The notes beneath the pieces are model-generated. The model made no database searches, was not told the origin of the DNA, and saw only the letters and a list, made by a program, of their open reading frames with translations. This document shows positions 36,502 through 45,543 of a stretch of 64,000 nt of DNA, piece after piece (the stretch's first letter is position 1; each line of letters opens with the position of its first letter). The translations under genes and the position numbers were made by a program. The DNA comes from Gordonia sputi NBRC 100414. Lineage in GTDB: Bacteria; Actinomycetota; Actinomycetes; Mycobacteriales; Mycobacteriaceae. Location of the stretch: positions 1 to 64,000 of the forward strand of contig NZ_BAFC01000034.1 of the NCBI RefSeq assembly GCF_000248055.1, read 5' to 3'.

Positions 36502-37098
36502 ATGACCGACGAGTTCTCCCCCGACGATCTCGGCCGCGCATTGCACGACGTGCTCGATCACGTCGAACTCGGCGGGTGGGGTCAACCGCCGCAGGTGTTC
36601 GCGCTCGTGCCGACGAGTCTGATCGCCGCGCAGAATCCTGGGCTCGTCGACGAGGACGACGACTCTGCGCTGAGCCCCGTCGCGCAGGAGCCACTCGAGG
36701 TCGCCGCGGGCGACGAACCCTACGCGCAGCTCGAGGAGTTCTTGGCGACGGCGACGTGGAGCCCGCCGGTGGAAGGTGTGGCGCTGGTCCTGGAGATCGT
36801 CGTTTTGCCTCCGGATGCCGAAGGTGACCTGGACTCCGCTTTCGAACCACTCCTCGGCGATCCGGCCGCAAGCGAGTCCGCAGCGCGCGCCGCGGCCCGC
36901 AGACACCCGTCGGCGCGCACGGCACGCCTGGCGGTCGGCGCACTGCGTGGGGGAAAGACGCTGTCGTTGATGCGGCTGCAGCCCACTCCGGACGACAATC
37001 CCGATGCTCCGATGGAACTGCTCACGCATCCAGAACTGGCGTCGACGCTGCAGTCGGCCCTGGCTGCCACGCTCGACGACCGCGGACCACAGGGCTAG
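36502..37098 (+). CDS. PPA1309-family conserved protein
   Basis: A 198-residue soluble acidic protein (DLGRALHDVLDHVELGGWGQPPQVFALVPTSLI-like opening) of an actinobacterial family known only by locus-type names such as PPA1309. No catalytic motif is seen. The frame to 36304 is open but ATG 36502 gives the conserved start. It converges on the PDZ-protease gene with a 3-bp gap. Confidence 0.8.
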   Translation: MTDEFSPDDLGRALHDVLDHVELGGWGQPPQVFALVPTSLIAAQNPGLVDEDDDSALSPVAQEPLEVAAGDEPYAQLEEFLATATWSPPVEGVALVLEIVVLPPDAEGDLDSAFEPLLGDPAASESAARAAARRHPSARTARLAVGALRGGKTLSLMRLQPTPDDNPDAPMELLTHPELASTLQSALAATLDDRGPQG

Positions 37099-37101
37099 AA
37101 C

Positions 37102-38157
37102 TCAGCAGTGAGGCGCATCCTTGCCTGCGCGCACGTCGTCGAGTGCAGAGAGCGCGGAGTCGAGTGAGTTCACCTTGACCAGTTGCAGTCCGTCGGGAGC
37201 GTCGGACTTGGCCTCGGTGCAGTTGCGTTCCGGCACGAGGAAGACATTTGCTCCGGCTTCACGGGCGGCGCGGGTCTTGTGCGTGATGCCGCCGATGGGG
37301 CCGACCTGGCCGTCGTCGGCGATCGTTCCGGTGCCCGCGATGAACTTGCCGCCGGTCAGCTCGCCGGTTGAGAGGCGGTCGATCACCGCGAGTGTCAGCA
37401 TCAGACCGGCTGACGGGCCGCCGATGTCGCCGACGTTGTAGGTGATCTTCAGGTTGGGGTCGGCGTTGACCACATCCGGCGTGAGTCCGATGTAGGCGAC
37501 GTCGTTGTCGTCGGGGCGAGCGGCCGCGGTGACCGTGACGGTCTGCTTGGTGCCCGCGCGATCGATCTCGATCGGGATCTGCGCACCCGGCTTCTGTTTA
37601 CGCACAGCCGACTGCACGTCCTCCGACGTCGACACCGCTGCCCCACCGACCGACAGGATCTGATCGCCCTGACGCAACACCTTCGACGACGGTCCGTCTG
37701 CGGCGACCGAGTCGACGATCAGCTTGGTCGGACGGTTGAGGTGGCGCAGCGCGGCGGCCGTCGCGGTGCTCTCCGACCCGGACATCTGCTGCTGGTTCTG
37801 TTCCTGAACCTGCTGCGTCGTCTGGTCGGGCGGGAAGATCTGCTCACGGGGCTGCACGGTGTAGCGGCCGGAGACCCACAGGCGGATCGAGTCGAACAGG
37901 GTGAGGCCGTCGTTGACCGACACGGTCGTGAGGTTGAGGTTTCCGGTCGTCGGGTCGACGGGGGTACCGGTGATGTCGACGACGGGCTTGTCGTCGAGCT
38001 TGCCCAGCGTGTTGACGGTCGGTCCTGGTCCGAGCGCCACGAAGGGCACCTGCACGGTTGTGCCGACGACAATGAGGATGAGAAGGAGCAGCGTCGTCAC
38101 TGCGATGGTGGCGATTCGGCGGGAATGCTGCCGCACCATCGTTGCGGGACCTGTCAT
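37102..38157 (-). CDS. Membrane-bound PDZ and Lon-type protease
   Basis: A 351-residue protein: one N-terminal membrane helix (about 12-36), a PDZ domain (about 150-215) and a Lon-like proteolytic domain whose serine is S249 in GDIGGPSAG and lysine K294 in THKTRAA. This is the YlbL-type architecture with a Ser-Lys dyad. Substrates are probably exported or membrane proteins. It diverges from the DUF2342 zinc protease gene by 161 bp; the shared control region is untested. ATG 38157 is preferred over upstream starts. Confidence 0.9.
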   Translation of the reverse strand: MTGPATMVRQHSRRIATIAVTTLLLLILIVVGTTVQVPFVALGPGPTVNTLGKLDDKPVVDITGTPVDPTTGNLNLTTVSVNDGLTLFDSIRLWVSGRYTVQPREQIFPPDQTTQQVQEQNQQQMSGSESTATAAALRHLNRPTKLIVDSVAADGPSSKVLRQGDQILSVGGAAVSTSEDVQSAVRKQKPGAQIPIEIDRAGTKQTVTVTAAARPDDNDVAYIGLTPDVVNADPNLKITYNVGDIGGPSAGLMLTLAVIDRLSTGELTGGKFIAGTGTIADDGQVGPIGGITHKTRAAREAGANVFLVPERNCTEAKSDAPDGLQLVKVNSLDSALSALDDVRAGKDAPHC

Positions 38158-38318
38158 TCCGCCCACCATAATCGACGCCGCGAGGGGCACTTGCACGCAG
38201 GCGCGAGCGAGCACGATTGAGTCGACGTCGCGCAGCGTCGAAGATCATGAGCGAACTACGCTCAAGGCGAACGTCGTGCAGGTCACCCATGGTCGACTCG
38301 GACGGTACCGTGGAACCC

Positions 38319-39806
38319 ATGAGTGATTTGCCCTTCGGTTTCTCCCCGTCCGGCGACGGTGACGACAACAACCGCGACAAGAACCGCGACGACAAGGGCA
38401 GTGGTGCGTCCGGCGGCGCCTCTGGTGGCGGCGATTCCGCACAGAACCCCTTCGGCTTCGCGCTCGGCGGTGAGTCGCTCGACCCCGCGGCGCTCGGCCA
38501 GGTATTCAGCCAGCTCGGCAGCATGCTCAGCGGGATGGGTTCTGGAGGCTTCGGATTCGGTGGTCAGGGCAAGGCATCGGGGCCGGTCAACTACGACCTC
38601 GCGTCGAACCTCGCCCGCCAACAGATCGGCAACTTCACCCCTGTCCTGGAGCGGGAAACGAACGCCGTCACCGACGCGGTTCGTCTCGCCGACGTCTGGC
38701 TCGACGACGCGACCACACTGCCCAGCGGTGTCAGCAAGTCCGTCGCGTGGACTCCGGTGCAGTGGCTGGAAGAGACCATGCCGACGTGGAAGCGCCTCTG
38801 CGATCCCGTCGCCCAACAGCTTTCGCGTACCTGGGAGCAGAACCTGCCTCCCGAGGCAGCGCAGTTCGCTGGTCCGATGATGGGCATGTTGACCCAGATG
38901 AGCGGCATGGCCTTCGGCACCCAGCTCGGGCAGGGACTCGGCCAACTCGCCAAGGAGGTTCTGACCTCCACAGATATCGGTCTGCCGCTCGCACCCGAGG
39001 GTGAGGCAGTGCTGCTGCCCGAGGCGATCGCGGCGTTCGCCGAGGGACTCGAGCAGCCGGCACAGGAGATCGTCGTCTTCCTCGCCGCGCGTGAGGCAGC
39101 ACATCTGCGCCTCTTCACGCATGTGCCGTGGCTGCGTCAGCGACTGTTCGCGACGGTCGAGGAGTACGCGCGTGGCATCACCGTCGATTTCAGTGGAATC
39201 ACCGACCTCACCGCGAATATCGATCCGGCGCAGTTGTTCTCCGATCCGTCGAAGCTCGAAGAGCTGATGAGTTCGTCGGCGTCCTTCGAGCCCACAACGA
39301 CTCCCGAGCAGAAGGCTGCGCTGAGCAGGCTCGAGACGCTACTCGCACTCGTCGAGGGTTGGGTGGAACAGGTTGTGTCACAGGCACTTTCTGATCGCAT
39401 CCCGAGCACCGCCGCGCTCACCGAGACCATGCGTCGACGTCGCGCGTCCGGCGGTCCTGCCGAGCAGACGTTCGCGACGCTCGTCGGACTCGAGCTGCGT
39501 CCCCGCAAGGTCCGCGAGGCGTCGACCCTGTGGCGTCAGCTCGCCGAGGCCAGCGACATCAACAACCGCGACGGCGTCTGGGCGCATCCCGACCTCATGC
39601 CCGATGCCGACGACCTCGACAATCCCGCGGGCTTCATCGATCGCGTCATCGGCGGCGACGTGGGTGGCATCGACGAGGCAATCGCCGAGCTCGAGCGCAC
39701 GCTCGCCGAAGAGGCAGCGAAAGACTCCGACGACAAGCCCGAGTCCGACGGCGAACGCGGTGAGGACAAGAAGGACGACGGCAAGAAGGACGACGGCGAC
39801 GCCTGA
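38319..39806 (+). CDS. DUF2342 zinc-dependent peptidase-like protein
   Basis: A 495-residue protein. A Gly/Asp-rich N-terminus (up to about residue 90) is followed by a helical domain with the motif R258-E-A-A-H262, a variant of HExxH as in the DUF2342/F420-associated family, and a later LVEGWVEQVV that could supply another ligand. The tail is acidic and Lys/Asp-rich. The family is annotated as putative zinc metalloprotease; the altered first His makes activity uncertain. ATG 38319 is chosen. Confidence 0.82.
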   Translation: MSDLPFGFSPSGDGDDNNRDKNRDDKGSGASGGASGGGDSAQNPFGFALGGESLDPAALGQVFSQLGSMLSGMGSGGFGFGGQGKASGPVNYDLASNLARQQIGNFTPVLERETNAVTDAVRLADVWLDDATTLPSGVSKSVAWTPVQWLEETMPTWKRLCDPVAQQLSRTWEQNLPPEAAQFAGPMMGMLTQMSGMAFGTQLGQGLGQLAKEVLTSTDIGLPLAPEGEAVLLPEAIAAFAEGLEQPAQEIVVFLAAREAAHLRLFTHVPWLRQRLFATVEEYARGITVDFSGITDLTANIDPAQLFSDPSKLEELMSSSASFEPTTTPEQKAALSRLETLLALVEGWVEQVVSQALSDRIPSTAALTETMRRRRASGGPAEQTFATLVGLELRPRKVREASTLWRQLAEASDINNRDGVWAHPDLMPDADDLDNPAGFIDRVIGGDVGGIDEAIAELERTLAEEAAKDSDDKPESDGERGEDKKDDGKKDDGDA

Positions 39807-39903
39807 CGGCGACATCTGTGCATAAAGGTCGACGCACTGCGGCGGCTGTGGATAACGTCGCGCTCATCGGCGCGAGCCACGATTCTGCTGGCAGAGTTGC
39901 CGC

Positions 39904-40830
39904 ATGGCGCGACGTGCACGTGAACTGCTGACATCGACGGCAGTCGCAGTTGAGTTGGATGAGTCTCTGCCGGTTGTCATTCCGGGCACCGTCGTGGTCA
40001 TCCGGCCTGGCAATCGGCTGCAGATCGGTAGCGGCCCCGACAGCGGCATCGTGGTCGAACTCGACCGCGACGTGTCGGCACGCCAACTCGCGGATCTACT
40101 CGTGACGCTCGAGAGCCCTCAGCGAATGTCCGACGTCGCAGGCGAACTCGCGACAACCGGCCTGACTCCTGACGACCTGACCACCCTGCTCGAGCACATG
40201 GTCGCGGCCGGCCGTGCGCTGCACGGACTGGCCTCGCCACGTCGTATCGACGAGCGCCTGCGCCGCATCCGCGTCCACGGCTCAGGCCCATTGGGTTCAC
40301 ATCTCGCGACGTCGCTGGCCGACGCCGGGTTCTCCGTGACCCGATCGAGCGGACGGCCATCGCCCGAGCATCCGGTGTCGGGATGGCCGACGGATCTGGT
40401 GGTGCTCACCGACTATCTCGTACACGACACGATGCTCGTCTCCGGTCTCATGGACGCGGGAAAGCCTCATCTGCAGGTGCGGATGCGTGATGGGGTCGGG
40501 ATCGTCGGACCCCTGGTTTTGCCGCGACTCACGAGCTGTCTGTCGTGCATCGATCTGCATCGCGCCGACCGCGATCCCGAGTGGCCGATCGTCTCGGCTC
40601 AGTTGGTGCGCGTCGCGGGTCACGGACGGCCGGCCACGGTCCGGGCGACCGCCGCCCTCGCCCACGAACACATCGAGCAACTGTCCGTGGCGATCTGCGC
40701 GCCCCAGAGCGCGCGACAACCCGAGCTGTTCGGGCGCACCGTCGAACTCCATTCCGAGCCGACTCGGATCGTCACGAAGACATGGGTTCCACATCCGCTG
40801 TGCAGGTGCCGATACGACGCCGCCGGATAA
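39904..40830 (+). CDS. ThiF/cyclodehydratase-like zinc protein
   Basis: A 308-residue protein with a winged N-terminal segment (about 45-110), a Rossmann-like glycine loop (HGSGPLGSHLATSLADAGF, about 125-143), and two cysteine pairs, C212-xx-C215 and C300-x-C302, as in zinc-binding cyclodehydratase-type E1-like proteins. It resembles actinobacterial proteins labelled as bacteriocin (TOMM) cyclodehydratase-like, but no precursor peptide or YcaO gene is near. It precedes the ABC1 kinase by 67 bp. Confidence 0.75.
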   Translation: MARRARELLTSTAVAVELDESLPVVIPGTVVVIRPGNRLQIGSGPDSGIVVELDRDVSARQLADLLVTLESPQRMSDVAGELATTGLTPDDLTTLLEHMVAAGRALHGLASPRRIDERLRRIRVHGSGPLGSHLATSLADAGFSVTRSSGRPSPEHPVSGWPTDLVVLTDYLVHDTMLVSGLMDAGKPHLQVRMRDGVGIVGPLVLPRLTSCLSCIDLHRADRDPEWPIVSAQLVRVAGHGRPATVRATAALAHEHIEQLSVAICAPQSARQPELFGRTVELHSEPTRIVTKTWVPHPLCRCRYDAAG

Positions 40831-40897
40831 CTCCAGGAGTGATGGCTGAGGCCGATCCTCAGGTCGGTCCTCTATCCTGTGATGGGGAAAGGACACC

Positions 40898-42214
40898 ATG
40901 ACCGACATCACACGCGGGCAGCATCGTCGCAACGCTCGGCTCGCGACGCTACCGATCGGTATGGCAGGTCGGGCGGCCGCGGGCCTCGGCAAACGCATGG
41001 TCGGAAAAGACAAGGACGAGGTCAACCAGGAACTCTTGGAGAAGGCCGCCGACCAACTGTTCTCGGTGCTCGGCGAGCTCAAGGGCGGCGCGATGAAAGT
41101 CGGCCAGGCCATGTCCATCATGGAGGCCGCGATTCCCGACGAGCTCGGCGAACCCTTCCGTGAAGCGCTCACCAAACTGCAGGCCGAGGCTCCCCCGCTA
41201 CCCGCGCCGAAGGTCCACAAGGTTCTCGACCAACAACTCGGCACCAAATGGCGTCAGCGCTTCCGCGAGTTCTCCGACGAGCCCGCGGCGTCGGCAAGCA
41301 TCGGTCAGGTCCACAAGGGCATCTGGTCCGACGGCCGGGAGGTCGCCGTCAAGGTGCAGTACCCCGGCGCCGACCACGCATTGAAAGCCGACCTCAAGAC
41401 GTTGTCGAGGATGTCGGGGCTGCTGCAGAAGCTCTCGCCCGGTACGGACGTCAAGGCGATGATGGACGAACTCATCGACCGCACCGAGGCCGAGCTCGAC
41501 TATCTCGGCGAGGCCGATAATCAGCGCGCCTTCGCGAAGGCATTCGACGGCGACTCCGATTTCGTCATCCCCAAGGTCATCGCGAGCGCACCCAAGGTGG
41601 TCGTGTCGGAGTGGCTCGACGGCACGCCGCTCTCGAAAATCATCACCTCCGGCGATCAGGCCACCCGTAACGAGGCCGCCGCACGCATGGCGACGTTCGA
41701 GGTGAGCTCACCGTTCCGTGTCGGACTTCTGCACGGCGATCCGCATCCGGGCAATTTCTTCATCACCGACGACGGTCGCTTCGGCGTACTCGACTTCGGC
41801 GCCGTCGGCCACTACCCCAACGGACTGCCTCCGGAAACCGGTCCCATCCTGCGGCTCGCTCGGGACAAGCAGTACGACGAGCTGACCGAAGAGATGATCA
41901 AGGCAGGCTTCATCCTGCGGTCCCGCGCCGACCGGGTCAGCCCCACCGACATCGAGGCCTACCTGAAGCCTTACGTCGACCCGCTCTACACCGAGTCATT
42001 CCACTTCACCCGTAAGTGGCTCCAACGCGCCGCGGGTAAGGCAACCGACGTGCGCGGCGATGTGTACAAGACGTCGCGAAACCTCAACGTGCCCAAGCAG
42101 TATGTGATGGTGTTCCGTGTCCTCGCGGGCTGCGTCGGCATCGCCTCGCAACTCGACGCCGAGGCCCCCTACCGGGCGATCATGGAGAAGTGGGTGCCGG
42201 GGCTCGCCGACTGA
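40898..42214 (+). CDS. ABC1/UbiB-family atypical kinase
   Basis: A 438-residue UbiB-like kinase with KxGQ (K67-VGQ), the Ala-rich nucleotide loop AASASIGQVH, catalytic HGDPHPGN and the metal-binding DFG. The family phosphorylates or otherwise drives lipid or quinone metabolism. The mycobacterial homologue near whiB7 (Rv3197-like) has been linked to macrolide resistance; that is recalled knowledge, not shown here. No WhiB7-like promoter is seen just upstream. Confidence 0.88.
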   Translation: MTDITRGQHRRNARLATLPIGMAGRAAAGLGKRMVGKDKDEVNQELLEKAADQLFSVLGELKGGAMKVGQAMSIMEAAIPDELGEPFREALTKLQAEAPPLPAPKVHKVLDQQLGTKWRQRFREFSDEPAASASIGQVHKGIWSDGREVAVKVQYPGADHALKADLKTLSRMSGLLQKLSPGTDVKAMMDELIDRTEAELDYLGEADNQRAFAKAFDGDSDFVIPKVIASAPKVVVSEWLDGTPLSKIITSGDQATRNEAAARMATFEVSSPFRVGLLHGDPHPGNFFITDDGRFGVLDFGAVGHYPNGLPPETGPILRLARDKQYDELTEEMIKAGFILRSRADRVSPTDIEAYLKPYVDPLYTESFHFTRKWLQRAAGKATDVRGDVYKTSRNLNVPKQYVMVFRVLAGCVGIASQLDAEAPYRAIMEKWVPGLAD

Positions 42215-42240
42215 GTTCTCCGCTCTCCACGCTGTCCGAA

Positions 42241-42263
42241 TTGTCGTACCCACCCTGTAGCGT
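42241..42263 (+). promoter_or_regulatory. Promoter-like box of the second DUF222 gene
   Basis: TTGTCG (42241-42246) and TAGCGT (42258-42263) with an 11-bp gap match the box before the first DUF222 gene. They lie about 50 bp before GTG 42314, which supports that start. Confidence 0.4.
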
Positions 42264-42313
42264 TGTTGTCAGATCGAACACACAAGCGATCACCAACAAC
42301 ACGGCAAAAAGGG

Positions 42314-43948
42314 GTGGCCATTACCGACATCATCGACGACCACGCCCCGACGTCACCGTTCCCGCATTCGCCACTGTCGTTCACCGCCGACGACATCGAC
42401 ACGATCAGTCACCTGTCCGGTGTCGAACTCAACGACGTCGCCCGCACCACCCAACGTCTCGCACGCCAAGCCGAAGCACGCACCGCACTTCTCGCCTATC
42501 GCATCGGCGAATCGATCGCCGACGACATGCTCGTCGTCGCCGCCACCCGACCCCACACCCACCACGCCGTCGACAAAGCAGCCATCGCCGAAATCTCGCT
42601 ACAACTCGGCATCTCCCGATCACTCGCGCGCCGCTACGCCATCCTCGGCGCCCACCTCACCGACCTCCCCCACACCACCCTCGCCTTCCTCGACGGCCAC
42701 ATCCGGTTATCCCGCATCGAGCTCGTCGCCGACCAACTCTCGATCCTCGACCCGTCACTACGAGCACAGGCCGAACCCCTCGCGCTCGAACTCGCCCGAC
42801 GCACCTCCGCCGACTCCACCCTGCGAGACCAACTCACCGAACTGGTCATCGCTCTCGACCCCGACGCCGCCACCGGTGCCCGCCACGACTTCGCCGACCG
42901 CAACCAAAACATCCACATCCGACCCGACACACACGGACACGTCACCCTCGACGGCTGCCTACCCGCCGAACAAGGCCTCCACCTCGCCCAGCGCATCTCC
43001 ACACTCATCGACGAACGACTCTGTGCCGATGACCCACGCACCCACGGCCGACGCCGCGTCGCCGCCCTCGCCGACATCCAAGGCCTCCCCGGCGCCCACC
43101 TCACCTGCCACTGCGGAAACACCACCTGCCCCGCCACACCATCCGAGCCCGAAACAGACTGCGACACAGCACCATTCGACGACACAGCACCGCTCGACCA
43201 GCCCGACACCGGCGAGGCCGACGCAGGTGTGACTGACGCAGGTGTGACTGAGGCAGGCGAGGCACCCGCGGAGGATCTGCCCAACACCGGCGAGGCCAAC
43301 GCAGAGGTGGCCGCTGACAGCGCGACCTGCGATGAGCACCATGCCGAAGAGCCGACAGCCGAGCCCGCACAACAGACGGCGCTGGAAGTACTCATCGATC
43401 CCGCCGGCGTCGCGGTTCCCCGGCTCGTCGGCTTCGGCGTGATCGACCCCGCCCACGCAGCCGAACTCGCCGCAGGCGTCATCGCACGACCCGTCGCGTT
43501 TCCCGACCTCACCGCAGCAAACCTCACCTCGCCAGGACTCAACCTCGCCGCGATGGAATCCAACCTCGCCGCATGGGAGCTGCCCGACAATCCCGCACCT
43601 CCCGCCGACCCCACCGGACACGGCGGCTACCCAGCACCACCACCATGGGCGCTGCGATACCGACCACCCGACCGGCTACGCCAACAAGTCATCGCCCTGC
43701 ACGGGGTATGCCGCTACCCCGAATGCGGCAAACCCGCCGAACACACCGAACTCGACCACCTGGTCAAGTTCAACCACGCCGACCCCCACGCGGGCGGCTG
43801 GACCGTGCTGTTCAACCTCGTCCCCCTCTGCGGACCCGACCACCAACGCAAACACCTCGGCTTCTGGACACCCACCATGCACACCGACCTCTCCATCACC
43901 TGGACCAGCACCCGCACAGGCGAAACAATCACCACATACCCACGGTGA
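42314..43948 (+). CDS. DUF222 / HNH endonuclease-domain protein (second copy)
   Basis: A 544-residue paralogue of the gene at 29972. The DUF222 domain opens the protein and the HNH domain closes it (CRYPECG, ELDHLVKFNHADP, PLCGPDHQRKH). The linker holds a 15-bp tandem repeat (43221-43250) encoding DAGVTDAGVTEAG. The coding strand is markedly C-rich and G-poor compared with its neighbours, and about 17-bp repeats run across its stop codon. GTG 42314 is preferred; TTG 42263 gives a longer frame. Confidence 0.83.
   Translation: MAITDIIDDHAPTSPFPHSPLSFTADDIDTISHLSGVELNDVARTTQRLARQAEARTALLAYRIGESIADDMLVVAATRPHTHHAVDKAAIAEISLQLGISRSLARRYAILGAHLTDLPHTTLAFLDGHIRLSRIELVADQLSILDPSLRAQAEPLALELARRTSADSTLRDQLTELVIALDPDAATGARHDFADRNQNIHIRPDTHGHVTLDGCLPAEQGLHLAQRISTLIDERLCADDPRTHGRRRVAALADIQGLPGAHLTCHCGNTTCPATPSEPETDCDTAPFDDTAPLDQPDTGEADAGVTDAGVTEAGEAPAEDLPNTGEANAEVAADSATCDEHHAEEPTAEPAQQTALEVLIDPAGVAVPRLVGFGVIDPAHAAELAAGVIARPVAFPDLTAANLTSPGLNLAAMESNLAAWELPDNPAPPADPTGHGGYPAPPPWALRYRPPDRLRQQVIALHGVCRYPECGKPAEHTELDHLVKFNHADPHAGGWTVLFNLVPLCGPDHQRKHLGFWTPTMHTDLSITWTSTRTGETITTYPR
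43221..43250 (+). repeat. 15-bp tandem duplication in the DUF222 linker
   Basis: ACGCAGGTGTGACTG is present twice in direct tandem (43221-43235, 43236-43250), with a partial third copy. Confidence 0.8.
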
Positions 43949-43984
43949 CCACATAGCCGCGCTGACCAGATACCCACGCTGACG
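43934..43984 (+). repeat. Three 17-bp imperfect tandem repeats over the DUF222 stop
   Basis: Units 43934-43950, 43951-43967 and 43968-43984 share ACATAnCCnCGnTGACC. The first unit contains the stop codon (43946-43948). Confidence 0.75.
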
Positions 43985-44025
43985 GAGTCTTCCTGTGGCG
44001 GCAGGCTTTGCGGGATGATGCGGTG

Positions 44026-44589
44026 ATGAACAAGGAGCATCTGGAGTTGTGCGCGAGCACCGAGTGGGCAGATGCGTTGTCACAGTGGATCGTGCCGTGG
44101 GCGCTCGACGACGTCGAATTGGGTTCGGATGCCGTCGAATTCGGCCCCGGACCGGGTTTGACCACCGACATCCTGCGTACGAGAACTCAACACCTGACCG
44201 CGGTTGAGGTCGATGAGGCGCTGGCTGCGGCGCTTGCCGATCGTTTCGCCGAGGCAGACGACGTGACTGTCATCCACGCCGATGGCACGGCATCTGGACT
44301 CGAAGGCTCGCGCTACACGGCCGTCGTGTGTCTGACCATGCTGCATCACGTGCCATCGACAGAACTTCAGGACGCGATCTTCGCGGAGGCGCGTCGACTC
44401 TTGACCGCGGACGGCGTCTTCGCGGGTTCCGACAGCAGGGATAGCCCGGACTTTCGCGCGCTGCACGCCGGCGACGTCTGCGTGCCGGTCGATCCGGCGA
44501 CGTTGGCCGAGCGACTCAACGCAGCGGGCTTCACCGACGTCGAGGTCGAGACGAACGAGTGGGCGGTCCGCTTTCGCGCGCGACCCTGA
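44026..44589 (+). CDS. Class I SAM-dependent methyltransferase
   Basis: A 187-residue methyltransferase with motif I VEFGPGPGLTTDIL for SAM binding, the acidic strand end TAVEVDE and HADGTASG in the middle. No target-specific domain. ATG 44026 is preferred over GTG 44023 and the TTG frame to 44008. It lies between the second DUF222 gene and whiB7; the hairpin at 44644 separates it from whiB7. Confidence 0.87.
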   Translation: MNKEHLELCASTEWADALSQWIVPWALDDVELGSDAVEFGPGPGLTTDILRTRTQHLTAVEVDEALAAALADRFAEADDVTVIHADGTASGLEGSRYTAVVCLTMLHHVPSTELQDAIFAEARRLLTADGVFAGSDSRDSPDFRALHAGDVCVPVDPATLAERLNAAGFTDVEVETNEWAVRFRARP

Positions 44590-44643
44590 CCGCGCGTCCC
44601 CCACGGTGACCGACGCACCACGTCGCAGGTCAGCCAGAACGCA

Positions 44644-44693
44644 ACGCGGCCCCCGCCATCTGCGACGTCGTGTCGCATGAGGCGGGGCCGCGT
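44644..44693. terminator. Two-part hairpin between methyltransferase and whiB7
   Basis: Outer arms ACGCGGCCCCCGCC and GGCGGGGCCGCGT flank an inner TGCGAC/GTCGCA stem. It lies between convergent genes and probably terminates both. Confidence 0.7.
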
Positions 44694-44711
44694 GGGTCGT
44701 GTCCATCCATG

Positions 44712-45035
44712 TCAGGCCGCGGTCTTGCGCGGGCGGCCGCGGGGGCGCTTGCGCGCGATCACGGCACCACGCTCGAAGATCTCGCCGCCCCAGACGCCCC
44801 ATGGCTCGGCACGATCAAGCGCAGCCTGCAGGCACTGCGCCCGCAGCGGGCAGTCGGCACACATCGCCTTGGCACGCTCGAGGTCACGGGGGTCTTCGGC
44901 GAACCACAGGTCGGCGTCGGCTTCCTGGCACGGAAGGGTCGAGGCGGTGAGTGCCGGTGCGGCACTCAGCGCGTTCCCGGCAGCGACCTCACGGTCCGCC
45001 GAGATACAGGACTCCAGAACACATTCGACGGTCAT
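44712..45035 (-). CDS. whiB7: Redox-responsive transcriptional activator WhiB7
   Basis: A 107-residue Wbl protein with four cluster cysteines (C36, C59, C62, C68), the EPWGVWGGE turn (77-85) and an AT-hook RPRGRPRK (97-104), which is diagnostic of WhiB7. It activates intrinsic drug-resistance genes with the main sigma factor. GGAG lies 6 bp before ATG 45035, so this start is preferred over GTG 45047. The gene has a roughly 500-nt leader with its own ORF and terminator. Confidence 0.95.
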   Translation of the reverse strand: MTVECVLESCISADREVAAGNALSAAPALTASTLPCQEADADLWFAEDPRDLERAKAMCADCPLRAQCLQAALDRAEPWGVWGGEIFERGAVIARKRPRGRPRKTAA

Positions 45036-45142
45036 CTGGTACTCCACATCTGTTCGAGGTTGGTCATCGTCTGTGGCGATGGCCCTCGGCCTCGACGTGA
45101 TGGGAGTTGCCGATCCACTGGTGTGGTGGTTCGGTGATCCGT

Positions 45143-45186
45143 CACGAGAAAGGCCACGGGTCGCCTTGTGCGATTCACCCGTGGCC
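45143..45186 (-). terminator. Attenuator-type terminator in the whiB7 leader
   Basis: On the minus strand GGCCACGGGT (45186-45177) and ACCCGTGGCC (45161-45152) form a perfect 10-bp stem with a 15-nt loop, followed by TTTCTCGT. It lies between the leader ORF and whiB7, as in the transcription-attenuation model reported for mycobacterial whiB7. Confidence 0.75.
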
Positions 45187-45207
45187 GTTGTGGCTGTCGA
45201 AACCCTC

Positions 45208-45456
45208 CTACGTGGAGAGATCCCGAGTCAGTACGGGGAACCGCTGCATCGCTCGCTTCGCTGCGGCAGTGCTCGCTACCGGTGCTGCCGGTGGGAAACC
45301 GGTGGCACCGAGACACGGTGCGGGCTGCAGGTCTGCAGCACGCCAGGCGTGGTCACTGACGGCGTATGCGCGCGGCGCATGGTGCGTGATGCGATGAGCA
45401 TCTGGCATCGCTGCGATCGTCTTCGCAATCACGATTGCGTTGGCGATTCCGTTCAC
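45208..45456 (-). CDS. whiB7 leader ORF (82 codons)
   Basis: An upstream ORF in the whiB7 5' leader. GTG 45456 has AAAGGAG ending 7 bp upstream, a better site than most genes in this window, and the frame runs to TAG at 45208, 22 bp before the attenuator stem. The predicted peptide (NGIANAIVIAKTIAAMPDAH, then Pro/Ala-rich) shows no family. Leader translation slowed by an antibiotic could prevent formation of the terminator; the mechanism is inferred from studied actinobacterial whiB7 leaders. Confidence 0.7.
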   Translation of the reverse strand: MNGIANAIVIAKTIAAMPDAHRITHHAPRAYAVSDHAWRAADLQPAPCLGATGFPPAAPVASTAAAKRAMQRFPVLTRDLST

Positions 45457-45543
45457 TGATCCACTCCTTTCGGTCTCGATGGTTTCGCGAGGGGTCGTGG
45501 CACACATGAATATGCCGGTGACCTTCCCGTGCTGACGCGAACC

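Noticed and set aside
40831-40897. WhiB7-type promoter upstream of the ABC1 kinase
   Set aside because: No AT-rich stretch at the expected place before a -35 box; only a weak TATCCT near the start.
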